A stretch of DNA of 64,000 bases from an uncultured Clostridia bacterium (GTDB taxonomy: Bacteria > Bacillota > Clostridia > Christensenellales > Borkfalkiaceae): contig CANQOB010000001.1 in NCBI GenBank assembly GCA_947625385.1, forward strand, positions 1 to 64,000, in the 5' to 3' direction. The notes beneath the pieces were generated by a model. It searched no databases. It had not been told where the DNA came from and saw nothing but the letters and a program-made list of their open reading frames with translations. This document shows positions 30,107-40,260 of the stretch, piece by piece; the stretch's first letter is position 1; the number at the start of each line of letters is the position of its first letter. Position numbers and translations under genes: made by a program.

Positions 30107-30838
30107 ATGAGAATTTTATTGACAAACGATGACGGAATCGACAGCGAGGGAATTCGTTCCCTCGCTTACGCATTGAAAAATGCGGGACACGAGGTCTTTG
30201 TCGTCGCGCCGAGCGAAAACAATTCCGCCGTCTCGCACAAGATCAACATGCGCGCTCCCGTCAAGCTCGTGCGCGCCGATTTCGGCGGCGTGACGGCTTG
30301 GTCGGCAGGGGGAACGCCCGCCGACTGCGTTCTTATTGCCGTCCATCATCTGAAACTTCGACCGGATCTGCTCATTTCGGGCATCAATACGGGGCTCAAC
30401 CTCGGCATCGACACCTGGTACAGCGGCACGGTCGCGGGTGCGCTGGAAGGCGCGTTCTGCGGGATTCCCTCCCTCGCGCTTTCTCAAAAACTGCACGGGG
30501 ACAGGGAAGAGATCGCCGAAATCTTTCAAAACGCCTGCAAACTTGCGCTCGAAAATCTTGCGCAGTGGTATGCGTACGCGCAGGAGGCGGGCGCGGTCAA
30601 CATCAACTTTCCCGACGGGGCGCCCAAGGGCACCGTTTTTTGCCGGGTGACCCGCTCGAAATACCGCACGCAATACGAGGACGGGGAGGACGGTTTGCAT
30701 CTTCTTCCCACTTCCGCCGATTTCGAGAAGGGCGGAGATATCGATCATCTGACAAAGGGCTACATCACGGTCTCGCCCCTTACATGCGACCTCACGAATG
30801 AGCGGCTCCTGAATAAATGGAGGAAAAACCATGCGTAA
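30107..30838 (+). CDS. surE: 5'-nucleotidase SurE
   Basis: MRILLTNDDGIDSEGIRSLAYAL; SGINTGLNLG. Confidence 0.95.
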   Translation: MRILLTNDDGIDSEGIRSLAYALKNAGHEVFVVAPSENNSAVSHKINMRAPVKLVRADFGGVTAWSAGGTPADCVLIAVHHLKLRPDLLISGINTGLNLGIDTWYSGTVAGALEGAFCGIPSLALSQKLHGDREEIAEIFQNACKLALENLAQWYAYAQEAGAVNINFPDGAPKGTVFCRVTRSKYRTQYEDGEDGLHLLPTSADFEKGGDIDHLTKGYITVSPLTCDLTNERLLNKWRKNHA

Positions 30839-32045
30839 GATCGTGATAGGCGGGGGCGCCTCGGGGCTGATGGCGGCATATTTCGCCGCAAAGAGCGGGC
30901 ATGACGTCATTCTGCTCGAAAAGAACGAAAAATTCGGAAAAAAACTCTATATCACGGGCAAGGGACGCTGCAACCTCACCAACGACTGCCCTCCCGGGGA
31001 ATTTCTGGAACACGTCGTGCGCGGCGCGAAATTTTTGCACGGCGCGATCTTCCGCTTCCCGCCTGCGGAGACGATGAAATTTTTCGAAGAGCACGGACTT
31101 TCGCTCAAAGTCGAGCGAGGAAACCGCGTCTTTCCCGCTTCGGACAAGGCGAGCGACGTCACAAAGACGCTGGAACGCGCATGCCGCGAAGCGGGCGCAG
31201 AGCTGCGCTGCGGCTGCGAAGTGACAAAAATCGATATACAAGACGGCGTCGCACGGGGCGTCTTTCTGCAAAGAGAGCATATCCCCGCCGACCGCGTCAT
31301 CGTTGCGACGGGCGGACTGACCTATCCTTCGACGGGGTCGACGGGGGACGGCTACCGCTTTGCAAGAGAGGCAGGACTTCGCGTAGAACCGCAAACGCCC
31401 GCGCTCGTCGGGTTGGAGACGCAGGACGATCTCTCGGCGGCACAGGGAATTACGCTGAAAAATGTTGTCCTCACGGCAAAGTTCGGAGGGAAAACCCTGT
31501 TTTCCCATCTCGGCGAGGTGCTTTTCACCCATTACGGGGTCTCGGGACCGCTCATCCTCACGCTCTCTTCCGTCGCGAGCAAACTTTCCCCGGAAGAAAT
31601 GACGGTCGCGCTCGACTTGAAGCCCGCTCTCGACGAGAAGAAACTTTCGTCCCGTCTCGTCTCCGATCTTTCGCAGCGCTGCAACGAACAAATGAAGAGC
31701 GTCCTGCGGGGCGCGCTGCCTGCGGGACTTGTCTTGCTCGTACTGAAAAGGGCGGAGATCCCGCCGGAAAAGCGCGCGAATGCCGTGACGCGGGAGGAGA
31801 GAGAGCGCCTCGTCCGCACGATCAAAAATTTCCCCGTCCGCGGAAGGGTCTGGCGGGGATTTTCCGAGGCGGTCATCACTGTCGGCGGGGTATCCCTTTT
31901 TGAACTCGACCCGAGAACGATGGAGTCGAAGCGCGTGAGGGGACTCTGTTTTTGCGGCGAGACGGTCGACGCCGACGCGCTGACGGGCGGCTTCAATTTG
32001 CAGATCGCATTTTCCACGGGATACTTAGCGGGAATTGCCGATTAG
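30831..32045 (+). CDS. HI0933/BaiN-family flavoprotein oxidoreductase
   Basis: IVIGGGASGLMAAYFAA; GRCNLTN; FCGETVDADALTGGFNLQIAFSTGYLAG. Confidence 0.9.
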   Translation: MRKIVIGGGASGLMAAYFAAKSGHDVILLEKNEKFGKKLYITGKGRCNLTNDCPPGEFLEHVVRGAKFLHGAIFRFPPAETMKFFEEHGLSLKVERGNRVFPASDKASDVTKTLERACREAGAELRCGCEVTKIDIQDGVARGVFLQREHIPADRVIVATGGLTYPSTGSTGDGYRFAREAGLRVEPQTPALVGLETQDDLSAAQGITLKNVVLTAKFGGKTLFSHLGEVLFTHYGVSGPLILTLSSVASKLSPEEMTVALDLKPALDEKKLSSRLVSDLSQRCNEQMKSVLRGALPAGLVLLVLKRAEIPPEKRANAVTREERERLVRTIKNFPVRGRVWRGFSEAVITVGGVSLFELDPRTMESKRVRGLCFCGETVDADALTGGFNLQIAFSTGYLAGIAD

Positions 32046-32054
32046 GGCATTTTG

Positions 32055-32088
32055 CGAAGTAATATGCGTGACATAATACTTTGTTTTT
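32055..32088 (+). repeat. Intergenic hairpin element copy 2
   Basis: CGAAGTAATATG-CGTGA-CATAATACTTTG then TTTTT. Confidence 0.8.
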
Positions 32089-32100
32089 CGGGGAAATCCT

Positions 32101-32129
32101 TTGACAATTTTGGCGAAAACAGATATAAT
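32101..32129 (+). promoter_or_regulatory. Consensus sigma-A promoter upstream of the aroH-cmk fusion
   Basis: TTGACA-17 bp-TATAAT. Confidence 0.85.
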
Positions 32130-32158
32130 AGACAGTGGAAAAATCGGAGGAACAGGCA

Positions 32159-33166
32159 ATGGTTGTCATACGCGGTGCAACGACGATCGCGGTCGATGAA
32201 AAAGAGGAGATCAAGCGCGCGGTCGCGGAGCTGTTGGAGCAGATCGCAAGCTGTAACGGTCTCAACCGGGATGAATTCGTCAGTATCGTATTTTCCAGCA
32301 CATCGGATATCCACGCATATTATCCCGCAAAGGCGGCGCGGGAGGCGGGCTTTTTCAGCTGCTCGCTCTTTTCCGCCATGGAGCCCGATATCGAAGGCGG
32401 GCTCAAACTTTGCATCCGTGCAATGGTGTTCGTCGAGAAAAATATCCTCCCGCGGCACATCTATCTGCGCGGTGCGAAGATTCTGCGAAGAGATCTCTCT
32501 TCCGTATATAACGTCGCGATCGACGGACCTGCGGGGAGCGGGAAATCGACGGTGGCGAACCGCCTTGCGGCAGACCTCAATATCGTGCATCTCGACACGG
32601 GCGCGATGTACCGCGCATGTGCGGTGAAGGTCATCGACGCGGGGGTGGACGTTGAGGATGAGCACGCCGTCGTGGATATCCTCCGCGCGGTGAAGCTTGA
32701 CGTGGAATTTATCGGCGGCGTCCAGAGGACGCTGGTGGACGGCGTAGATGTCTCCGAACGCATCCGTCAGCCGCATGTCTCCATGGCGGCGTCCACCGTC
32801 TCCAAGCATCCGACGGTCCGCATCCATCTCGCCGAAAAACAGCGGGAGATCGCGCACAAGATGTCCTGCGTGCTCGACGGAAGGGATATCGGGACGTTCG
32901 TCCTTCCCGACGCGGATTACAAATTCTTTCTCACGGCGACGCCCGAAGTGCGGGCGCGCCGCCGCTATGACGAACTCGTCGCCAAGGGGCATGAAATTGA
33001 CTTCGAAGCGCTCAAAGAGGAGATCGTCCGCCGCGACGAACAGGATACGAACAGGGCGGTCGCGCCCTTGAAGCGCGCGGACGACGCGATTCTCATCGAC
33101 ACTTCCGAGATGTCCGTCGAGGAAGTCGTGTCTGCGATCAAGAGCAAAATGCAGGAGCGCATCTGA
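32159..33166 (+). CDS. Fusion of AroH-type chorismate mutase and cytidylate kinase
   Basis: VIRGATTIAVDEKEEI...AMEPDIEGGLKLCIRAM...HIYLRGAKILRRDL (AroH) followed by YNVAIDGPAGSGKSTVANRLA...HLDTGAMYRA...DGRDIGTFV (Cmk) in one frame; GGAGG SD. Confidence 0.9.
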   Translation: MVVIRGATTIAVDEKEEIKRAVAELLEQIASCNGLNRDEFVSIVFSSTSDIHAYYPAKAAREAGFFSCSLFSAMEPDIEGGLKLCIRAMVFVEKNILPRHIYLRGAKILRRDLSSVYNVAIDGPAGSGKSTVANRLAADLNIVHLDTGAMYRACAVKVIDAGVDVEDEHAVVDILRAVKLDVEFIGGVQRTLVDGVDVSERIRQPHVSMAASTVSKHPTVRIHLAEKQREIAHKMSCVLDGRDIGTFVLPDADYKFFLTATPEVRARRRYDELVAKGHEIDFEALKEEIVRRDEQDTNRAVAPLKRADDAILIDTSEMSVEEVVSAIKSKMQERI

Positions 33167-33906
33167 TGGCGGAAAAAGTTTCCCGGAAACAAAAAAAGGA
33201 GCAAAAAAGGGCGGAGATCCGCGAAAAGCGGCTGAAAGCCAATCAGACGCCCCGCTTGTTTCCCGCCGATAAAAAGGGGCGGCACATCATGCCGTTCATG
33301 GTGTTTTTGAAGATCTTGCTCACGCCCATTCATTTCCTGATCTATCCCTATGTCCTGCACGGCAACAAAAAAGCGGGGAAGGGCGCTTGTATCTTTGTCG
33401 GCAACCATTACAGCATGTTCGACGTGTTTTATCCCTTGCAGGCGACGTGGGAGGGGATCCACTATATCACCAAGCGGTCTGTGCTCGAAAAGCCCGTCCT
33501 ATGGAAGTGGGGGAAGCGCATCGGGGCGATCGGCGTTGCGCGCGACGGCTCGGACGCCCGTGCCGTCATCGACGCCATCCGCGTCCTGAAAGCGGGCGAA
33601 AAACTCTGCATGTTCCCGGAGGGAACGAGAAACAGAGAGGAAAACGGGGAATTTTTGCCTTTCCACAGCGGCGCCTCGATGTTCTCCATCCGAACCAAGT
33701 CGCCCATCATTCCCTTCGTCAGCATACGGCGCCAAAGACCTTTCCGCATTACGCATGTGGTGTTCGGCGACCCCATCGAGTTCACGGAATTTTATGACAA
33801 AAAGCCGACGCAGGAGGATTACGCCGTGTGCGACGAGCTGCTCCGGAGCAAAATGTATGAACTGCGGGACGGCTTCCTCGCCGCCCGCAAGCGCAAAAAG
33901 AAATGA
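33166..33906 (+). CDS. plsC: 1-acyl-sn-glycerol-3-phosphate acyltransferase
   Basis: [12 protein letters not shown] (Hx4D) and [21 protein letters not shown]. Confidence 0.92.
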   Translation: MAEKVSRKQKKEQKRAEIREKRLKANQTPRLFPADKKGRHIMPFMVFLKILLTPIHFLIYPYVLHGNKKAGKGACIFVGNHYSMFDVFYPLQATWEGIHYITKRSVLEKPVLWKWGKRIGAIGVARDGSDARAVIDAIRVLKAGEKLCMFPEGTRNREENGEFLPFHSGASMFSIRTKSPIIPFVSIRRQRPFRITHVVFGDPIEFTEFYDKKPTQEDYAVCDELLRSKMYELRDGFLAARKRKKK

Positions 33907-36098
33907 AGGTCTTTCTCTCCCGCCATACAGGATTCTGTGCGGGCGTCAAAAAGGCGGTGGATACGGCTCTTGCCGCGCCGCCCGGAACGTACGCGCTCGG
34001 CGAACTCATCCATAACGAAGAAGTCACCGCGCGCCTGCAAAAGAGGGGAATCCGCGTCGTCGGCTCTGTTTCGGAAGTCCCCGAGGGCGCAAGCCTTCTC
34101 ATCCGCTCTCACGGTGCGCCGCCCGCGGTGTTCGAGGCGGCGCGGCAAAAAAACATCCGCGTCATCGACTGCACTTGCCCGTTCGTCGCCCGCACCCAGA
34201 AGATCGTCGCCCAAGGGCACGCGCAGGGCAAGAGCGTCGTCATCGCCGGAGATGCACGGCATCCCGAAGTGGAAGGGCTCGCCGGCTGGGCGGTGGAAGC
34301 GACCGTTGTGGAGGACGCGGACGCAGATCTCGCCCGGTTTGCGGGTCGCGAAGTCGTTTTCGTGGCGCAAACGACCTTTTCGGAGCAACTTTTTTCCGAA
34401 ATTGTACAAAATCTTCAAAAAGTTTGCACGAAAACACTTGAAGTTTTTCGAACAATTTGTTATACTACTGCTGACAGGCAACAAGAGGCGGCCCGTCTCG
34501 CGCGCGAATCGGATGCGGTCGTCGTGGTGGGCGGAGCCGGGAGCAGCAACACCAACCGTCTTGCGGAGATAGCGTCGGCCTGCGGCGCACATGTCGTGCG
34601 CGTCGCGAAGGCAGACGATTTCGAATATGAAACAATAAAAAATTTTGGTAGGGTCGGAGTCATAGCGGGTGCAAGCACTCCCGAATGGCTGACCCGGGAG
34701 GTTCTTTTCAAAATGGTGGAAAACAACGCGGAAGTACAAGAGACCGAGACCCGTATCGCGGCAGACGAACCCGTCGAACCCGTGGAAACGGCAGCTGAGG
34801 TCGAAGCAGAAAACCCCGCAGTCGCGGAAGAGGTCGAGCAGCCCGCATCGGCAATGAAGCAAGTTCTTGCGGACATCGACAAAGAGGAGAGCTACAAGAA
34901 GGGTCAGATCATTCGCGCCCGCATTGTCTCCGCGACAGATGAGGAGATCTTTGTCTCCGGTTCGGGGAAACTCGAAATCAGGATTCCCAAATCCGAACTC
35001 GACTGCGCAACCTACGACCGCAAGGTATATGAGGAGAAGGCAAAGGCCGGCGAAGAGATCGAAGTCATGGTCATCGGCGTACGTCCTACGCTTCTCTCCG
35101 AAAAAATGGTGAAAAAACTCCGTGAAGAGGAAGCTCTTCTCGGCGATATCAAGGCGGGCAAAGAATTCTCCGTTGTCTGCACCGACACCAACAAGGGCGG
35201 GCTCACCGCACAGCTCGGCACCTACCTCGTGTTTGTTCCCCGCCGTGAGATCCGCATGGGCTATGTGCAGGACCTTGAAAAGTACAAGGGCAAGACCTTG
35301 CGCCTGAAACTCATCGAGATCCGCAACGAGCGCAGAAAGGAGATCATCGCTTCCCAGCGCGTCGTCCTCGAAGAGGAGAGAGCCGCCCGCGAAGCTGCAA
35401 GAGCCGCCAAGGAAGAGGCGTTCTTCTCCTCCATCAATGTCGGCGACGTCGTTGAGGGGAGAGTCGAGCGCATCACGAGCTTCGGCGCCTTTGTCTCCGT
35501 CAACGGGTTCGATTGCCTTGCGCACATCTCCGATCTCTCCTGGTCGGGCGTCAAAGAAGTGAGCGACGTGCTCGAGATCGGCAAGCACTATGAATTCAAG
35601 GTGCTCAAAATCGACCGCGACAGCAAAAAGGTCTCGATCGGTTACAAACAGCTCCAGCCCCAGCCTTGGGATCTTGCGGCGGAAAAATATGCGGAAGGCG
35701 ACATCGTGCACGGAAAGGTCGTGCGTATCGTTCCCTTCGGCGCGTTCGTCGAGATCGAGCGCGGAATCGACGGGCTCGTCCATGTCTCCCAGATCTCCAA
35801 CGAATGGCTCGAAAATCCCACGAGCGTCCTCACGATCGGCGAAGAGGTCGACGCCCAGATCATCAAGTTCAACCCGGAAGAGCACAAGATCACGCTTTCC
35901 ATCAAGGCGTTGCAGCCCCGCGATTACGAGACGCACGAGTACGACGAGCAGCCCCGCCCCGCAAAAGTAAAGCGCAGCCGCGGCAGAAACAATGCTCCCG
36001 CGACGGGCGATGACGAAGATGAGTACAGAGAATGGAAAGAGGGCACGAGCTTCGGCGCTTCGATCTCCGAGCTCATCGGCTCCGACGAAAACAAATAA
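33903..36098 (+). CDS. ispH: HMBPP reductase (IspH) fused to multiple S1 RNA-binding domains
   Basis: [43 protein letters not shown]; then repeated S1 motifs ([30 protein letters not shown] etc.). Confidence 0.93.
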   Translation: MKVFLSRHTGFCAGVKKAVDTALAAPPGTYALGELIHNEEVTARLQKRGIRVVGSVSEVPEGASLLIRSHGAPPAVFEAARQKNIRVIDCTCPFVARTQKIVAQGHAQGKSVVIAGDARHPEVEGLAGWAVEATVVEDADADLARFAGREVVFVAQTTFSEQLFSEIVQNLQKVCTKTLEVFRTICYTTADRQQEAARLARESDAVVVVGGAGSSNTNRLAEIASACGAHVVRVAKADDFEYETIKNFGRVGVIAGASTPEWLTREVLFKMVENNAEVQETETRIAADEPVEPVETAAEVEAENPAVAEEVEQPASAMKQVLADIDKEESYKKGQIIRARIVSATDEEIFVSGSGKLEIRIPKSELDCATYDRKVYEEKAKAGEEIEVMVIGVRPTLLSEKMVKKLREEEALLGDIKAGKEFSVVCTDTNKGGLTAQLGTYLVFVPRREIRMGYVQDLEKYKGKTLRLKLIEIRNERRKEIIASQRVVLEEERAAREAARAAKEEAFFSSINVGDVVEGRVERITSFGAFVSVNGFDCLAHISDLSWSGVKEVSDVLEIGKHYEFKVLKIDRDSKKVSIGYKQLQPQPWDLAAEKYAEGDIVHGKVVRIVPFGAFVEIERGIDGLVHVSQISNEWLENPTSVLTIGEEVDAQIIKFNPEEHKITLSIKALQPRDYETHEYDEQPRPAKVKRSRGRNNAPATGDDEDEYREWKEGTSFGASISELIGSDENK

Positions 36099-36111
36099 GT
36101 TACGAAATCTT

Positions 36112-36140
36112 AAAAAATCCGCTTAACGGCGGATTTTTTT
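36112..36140 (+). terminator. Intrinsic terminator after ispH-S1
   Basis: AAAAAATCCGC-TTAACG-GCGGATTTTTT. Confidence 0.85.
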
Positions 36141-36177
36141 GTTGATATAAATAGGGAAAACAAAAGGAGATGTTTCT

Positions 36178-37980
36178 ATGACACGTCAAGGCAATATCAA
36201 AATTTCCAGCGAAAACATGATGCCCATCATCAAAAAGTGGCTGTATTCCGAAAAGGACATCTTTCTCCGTGAGATCGTCGCGAATGCGGCGGATGCGATC
36301 ACCAAGCTCAAAAAACTCGTCTCCATGGGAGAAGCAAAGGACGAAGGCGCATACCGGATCACGGTCACTTCCGACCCCAAGGCGGGGACGCTCACGGTCG
36401 AGGACAACGGCATCGGCATGACAGAGGAGGAAGTGGAGAAATATATCACGCAGATCGCCTTCTCCGGCGCCGCGGACTTCCTCGAAAAATACGAGAAAGC
36501 GGGCGGAGAGGGAATCATCGGACACTTCGGGCTCGGCTTCTATTCCGCCTACATGGTCTCCGACGACATCGAGATCTTCACGAAGTCCTACCGCGAGGAC
36601 GCGCCCGCCGTGCGCTGGGAATCCGACGGAGAGAGCGTCTACACCATCGAATCCTGCGAAAAAGAGGGGCGCGGGACGAAGATCGTCATGCACCTCTCCA
36701 AAGAGGAGAAGCAATTCCTGAAAGAGGAAAGATTGCGCGAACTTCTCGGGAAATATTGCTCGTTCATGCCCTATGAGATCTATCTCAACCCCAAGGGAAA
36801 GGACGACCGTCCCGTCAATACGCCCTTCCCGCTCTATGCGAAACAGCCCAAGGATTGTACGGAAGAGGAGTACAAGAAATTCTACCGCGAAACCTTTTCC
36901 GACTTCAACGAACCGCTCTTTTGGATTCATCTCAATATGGAGTATCCTTTCCGCTTGAAGGGCATTCTGTATTTCCCGAAGGTGAGAAAGCAGGTGGAGC
37001 TCGAACGCGGGCACGTCAAGCTGTACTGCAACCAGGTCTACATCGCCGATAACATCAAGGAAGTCATTCCCGAATTCCTGATGCTTCTCAACGGGGTCAT
37101 CGACTGCCCGGATATCCCGCTCAACGTTTCGCGTTCCTTCCTGCAAAACGACGCACAAGTGCAGAAGATCGCAAAGCATATCACCAAGAAAGTCGCGGAC
37201 AAGCTCACCGAACTCTTCAAAAAGGACCGCGAGCGCTTCGAAGCGTGCTGGGACGACCTTGCCACATTCATCAAGTTCGGCTGCATCAAAGACGATTCGT
37301 TCGCGGAGAAGGTCAAGGACGTCGTCATCTTCAAGAATCTTGCGGGAGAATACCGTCCCCTTACGGGCATGTTCCGCGCGGAGGAAGCCGAAGAGGGGAA
37401 GCAGCCCGACACCGTATACTATGTGACCGATGAGAACAAGCAGGCGCAATATATCCGCATGTTCAAGGACGCCGGGCTGGATGCGCTCGTCTGCGACACC
37501 TATATCGACCCTCACTTTTTGAGCTATGTCGAATACAAGAATCCGGGCAAAGTGCGGTTTCTGCGCATCGACGCGGATGTCGCCGGCGCGCTCAAAGAAG
37601 AGGAGAGCGGGGATGACACCCTCGCCGCCGTGTTCAAAGAGGCGCTCAAAGAGAAGAACGTCGAAGTCAAGACGGAAAAGCTCAAAAATCCCGAGATTCC
37701 CGCCGTCATCAACGCCGACGAACAGATGCGCAGAATGTCCGAAATGAATGCGTTCTACCGCATGGGGGAGATTCCCGTCGCTTTGACGCTCGTCGTCAAT
37801 ACCGCCAATCCCGCCGTCATGGCGGTGAAAGAGGCAACGGGCGAGGCGCAGAGCTCCGCGGCGGAATATCTCTATCTGCTGGCGCTCATGAACTTCCGCC
37901 CCTTGACGCCCGACGAGCTGACCGCGTTCACCGCCGCGGCGGGGAGATATCTCGAAGATTCTCTGAAAAAAGTGCAATAA
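36178..37980 (+). CDS. htpG: HSP90-family chaperone HtpG
   Basis: [46 protein letters not shown]. Confidence 0.95.
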   Translation: MTRQGNIKISSENMMPIIKKWLYSEKDIFLREIVANAADAITKLKKLVSMGEAKDEGAYRITVTSDPKAGTLTVEDNGIGMTEEEVEKYITQIAFSGAADFLEKYEKAGGEGIIGHFGLGFYSAYMVSDDIEIFTKSYREDAPAVRWESDGESVYTIESCEKEGRGTKIVMHLSKEEKQFLKEERLRELLGKYCSFMPYEIYLNPKGKDDRPVNTPFPLYAKQPKDCTEEEYKKFYRETFSDFNEPLFWIHLNMEYPFRLKGILYFPKVRKQVELERGHVKLYCNQVYIADNIKEVIPEFLMLLNGVIDCPDIPLNVSRSFLQNDAQVQKIAKHITKKVADKLTELFKKDRERFEACWDDLATFIKFGCIKDDSFAEKVKDVVIFKNLAGEYRPLTGMFRAEEAEEGKQPDTVYYVTDENKQAQYIRMFKDAGLDALVCDTYIDPHFLSYVEYKNPGKVRFLRIDADVAGALKEEESGDDTLAAVFKEALKEKNVEVKTEKLKNPEIPAVINADEQMRRMSEMNAFYRMGEIPVALTLVVNTANPAVMAVKEATGEAQSSAAEYLYLLALMNFRPLTPDELTAFTAAAGRYLEDSLKKVQ

Positions 37981-37996
37981 ACTTTCTCCGGGGGTA

Positions 37997-38025
37997 TTGA
38001 CAATCCCTTTTCGGACTGCTATAAT
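37997..38025 (+). promoter_or_regulatory. Consensus sigma-A promoter of csp
   Basis: TTGACA-17 bp-TATAAT. Confidence 0.85.
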
Positions 38026-38086
38026 GGAAAATGTGCATGTGTATCGGAAAACGATTCCGATAAACGCAAGAATAGGAGGTATCACT

Positions 38087-38299
38087 GTGACAGGAACTGT
38101 GAAATGGTTCAATGACGGAAAGGGCTACGGCTTTATTTCCAACGACGAAGGCGGGGACGATATTTTCGTGCATTTCTCGGCGATCCAGACGGACGGCTTC
38201 CGCACCCTCAAAGAGGGGCAGAAGGTCACGTTCGAAACGGAACCCGACCCCAAGGATGCGGGAAAACTCCGCGCTGTCAACGTCGTACCCGTTTCGTAA
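38087..38299 (+). CDS. csp: Cold-shock domain protein, GTG start
   Basis: [42 protein letters not shown]. Confidence 0.95.
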   Translation: MTGTVKWFNDGKGYGFISNDEGGDDIFVHFSAIQTDGFRTLKEGQKVTFETEPDPKDAGKLRAVNVVPVS

Positions 38300-38316
38300 C
38301 CGTAAACGAACGACAC

Positions 38317-38348
38317 AAAAAAGACCGCACCCCGGTGCGGTCTTTTTT
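38317..38348 (+). terminator. csp terminator
   Basis: AAAAAAGACCGCAC-CCCG-GTGCGGTCTTTTTT. Confidence 0.9.
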
Positions 38349-38356
38349 CCGAGATT

Positions 38357-38376
38357 CCGCCGAAAGGCGGTTTTTT
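38357..38376. terminator. Second terminator hairpin between convergent csp and spoVG
   Basis: CCGCC-GAAA-GGCGG-TTTTTTT. Confidence 0.65.
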
Positions 38377-38655
38377 TCATCCCTCCGTTGCCGCGGCTCT
38401 GACGGCTTCGGCGTACTTCGCGAGAATGAGCTCCTGCAAGTGCGTTCTTGTCTCCGAATTGATGGGATGGGCAATATCCTTATATTCGCCTTCAGGGGTC
38501 TTGCGGCTGGGCATTGCGATGAAACATTCCCCGTCGCGCTCGAATATCTTGATATCATGCACGACAAAGCAACCGTCGATCGTAATCGACGCAACGGCAC
38601 GGAGCAGACCCTCCGTGCGATGAACAAGCCGAATCCGCACGTCTCCGATTTCCAT
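38377..38655 (-). CDS. spoVG: Septation/sporulation regulator SpoVG
   Basis: MEIGDVRIRLVHRTEGLLRAVASITIDGCFVVHDIKIFERDGECFIAMPSRKTPEGEYKDIAHPIN; GGAGGA SD. Confidence 0.96.
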   Translation of the reverse strand: MEIGDVRIRLVHRTEGLLRAVASITIDGCFVVHDIKIFERDGECFIAMPSRKTPEGEYKDIAHPINSETRTHLQELILAKYAEAVRAAATEG

Positions 38656-38793
38656 AACCAATCCTCCTCCGATGGTTTATTTATTCATTATGTTACCATA
38701 TTTTCAAAAAATTTACAATAATTTTAATAAGCTATTTTATAAATTTTTCGAATATTTTTTCACAAATTTTTCCAAAAATGAATAATATGGTGT

Positions 38794-40113
38794 ATGGACT
38801 GCATAAATTCGTGCATATCCTACTATTTCGTCGGAATCGGCGGCGTCAGCATGAGCGCGCTGGCGATGCTCCTCGGCGGACTCGGCGTCCGCGTAAGAGG
38901 AAGCGATGCGGCGGAGGGGAGATTCACCAAGCTCCTGCGCGAGCGGGGCATTCCCGTCCACATCGGCGAAGAGGAAGAGATCTCGGAGGATACGGTCGTC
39001 TATACGGGCGCGGTCGACCTTTCGCATCCGCAGCTCGCGCGCGCGGCAAAGGCGGGAAAACGTCTCATCGCGCGGTCGGAACTGCTCGGGAGCGTGGCGA
39101 AGGAATATTCGCATGTGCTCTCCGTCGCGGGCTGCCACGGAAAGACGACTTCGTCCTGCATGCTTGCCCATATCTTCCGGACATGCGGCGCGCCCTTCAC
39201 CTGCCATATCGGCGGGGAGGACTACGAACTCGGCAACTTCTTTTCCACGGGAAAAGAGTACTTTATTACCGAAGCATGTGAATTCAAGCGAAGTTTTCTC
39301 GCGCTGCACAGCGAGATCGCCGTCATTTTGAACTGCGACCTCGACCATACCGACTGTTACAGGGACGAGGAGGACCTTCTCGCCGCCTACCGCACCTTTG
39401 CGGGGCAGGCGAAAGAGGTCGTCGTCAATGCGGACGACGTCCATGCGCGCACCATCCCGCATACCCTGTCCTTCGGGCTCTACGGGGGCGATATCCGCGC
39501 GGAAAGACTTGCGGAGGACGGCGAACGCTATGCGTTCACCGTGACGGAAGGGGGGACGCCCGTCGTGAGAATCGCGCTGAATGCCGTAGGCAAAGTGCAT
39601 ATCTACAATGCGCTCGCGGCATTTGCGGCAGCGCGGCTTGCAGGCAGGACGGGCGAAGAGATCAAATGCGGGCTGGAAGCCTTCCGCGGCGTAAGGCGGA
39701 GATTCGAATATATCGGCACCTTGGGGGGAGTCCCCGTCGTATGCGACTATGCGCACCACCCGAAGGAGATCGCGGCGACCCTCTCCACGGCGGAAAAGCT
39801 GTGCAGAGGGACCGTGCACGTCGTGTTTCAGCCGCATACCTACACGCGCACGCGCGATCTTTTAGGCGAGTTCTCGGAGGTCTTGAAGCGCGCCGAAAGT
39901 CCCATCGTCTACGCCACCTATTCCGCGCGGGAGAGCTTCGACCCCGCGGGCAGCGCGGCAATGCTCGCCAGCCGAATCCCCGAAGCGCGGTACTGCCAGA
40001 CTCCCCGCCAGCTCAAAAAGCGCATGCTCGAGGGTCTGAAAGGGGGAGACCTCATCCTCGTGCTCGGCGCGGGGGATATTTACGACATCGCAAAAGGAAT
40101 TGCAGAGCCATGA
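38794..40113 (+). CDS. murC: UDP-N-acetylmuramate--L-alanine ligase
   Basis: YYFVGIGGVSMSALAMLL; VAGCHGKTTSSCMLA; DYAHHPKEIAATL. Confidence 0.92.
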   Translation: MDCINSCISYYFVGIGGVSMSALAMLLGGLGVRVRGSDAAEGRFTKLLRERGIPVHIGEEEEISEDTVVYTGAVDLSHPQLARAAKAGKRLIARSELLGSVAKEYSHVLSVAGCHGKTTSSCMLAHIFRTCGAPFTCHIGGEDYELGNFFSTGKEYFITEACEFKRSFLALHSEIAVILNCDLDHTDCYRDEEDLLAAYRTFAGQAKEVVVNADDVHARTIPHTLSFGLYGGDIRAERLAEDGERYAFTVTEGGTPVVRIALNAVGKVHIYNALAAFAAARLAGRTGEEIKCGLEAFRGVRRRFEYIGTLGGVPVVCDYAHHPKEIAATLSTAEKLCRGTVHVVFQPHTYTRTRDLLGEFSEVLKRAESPIVYATYSARESFDPAGSAAMLASRIPEARYCQTPRQLKKRMLEGLKGGDLILVLGAGDIYDIAKGIAEP

Positions 40114-40179
40114 CGCCGTCCGATAGGGCGGCGTCCCTATAAATTTTGCAAAATCAACGGAAAAATTTGGTCGATTGTA

Positions 40180-40208
40180 TTGAAACTCACGGGAAATTAT
40201 AGTATAAT
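40180..40208 (+). promoter_or_regulatory. Putative promoter of the glycogen operon
   Basis: TTGAAA-17 bp-TATAAT. Confidence 0.65.
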
Positions 40209-40260
40209 AGTAGAAGCAAAATACGCGCCCGCCGAAGGCGCCGCAATGCGAGGCAACGAT

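Noticed and set aside
38660-38793. AT-rich stretch between spoVG and murC considered as a replication or silencing element
   Set aside because: Divergent promoter region with A/T tracts explains it; no iterons or DnaA-box cluster seen.
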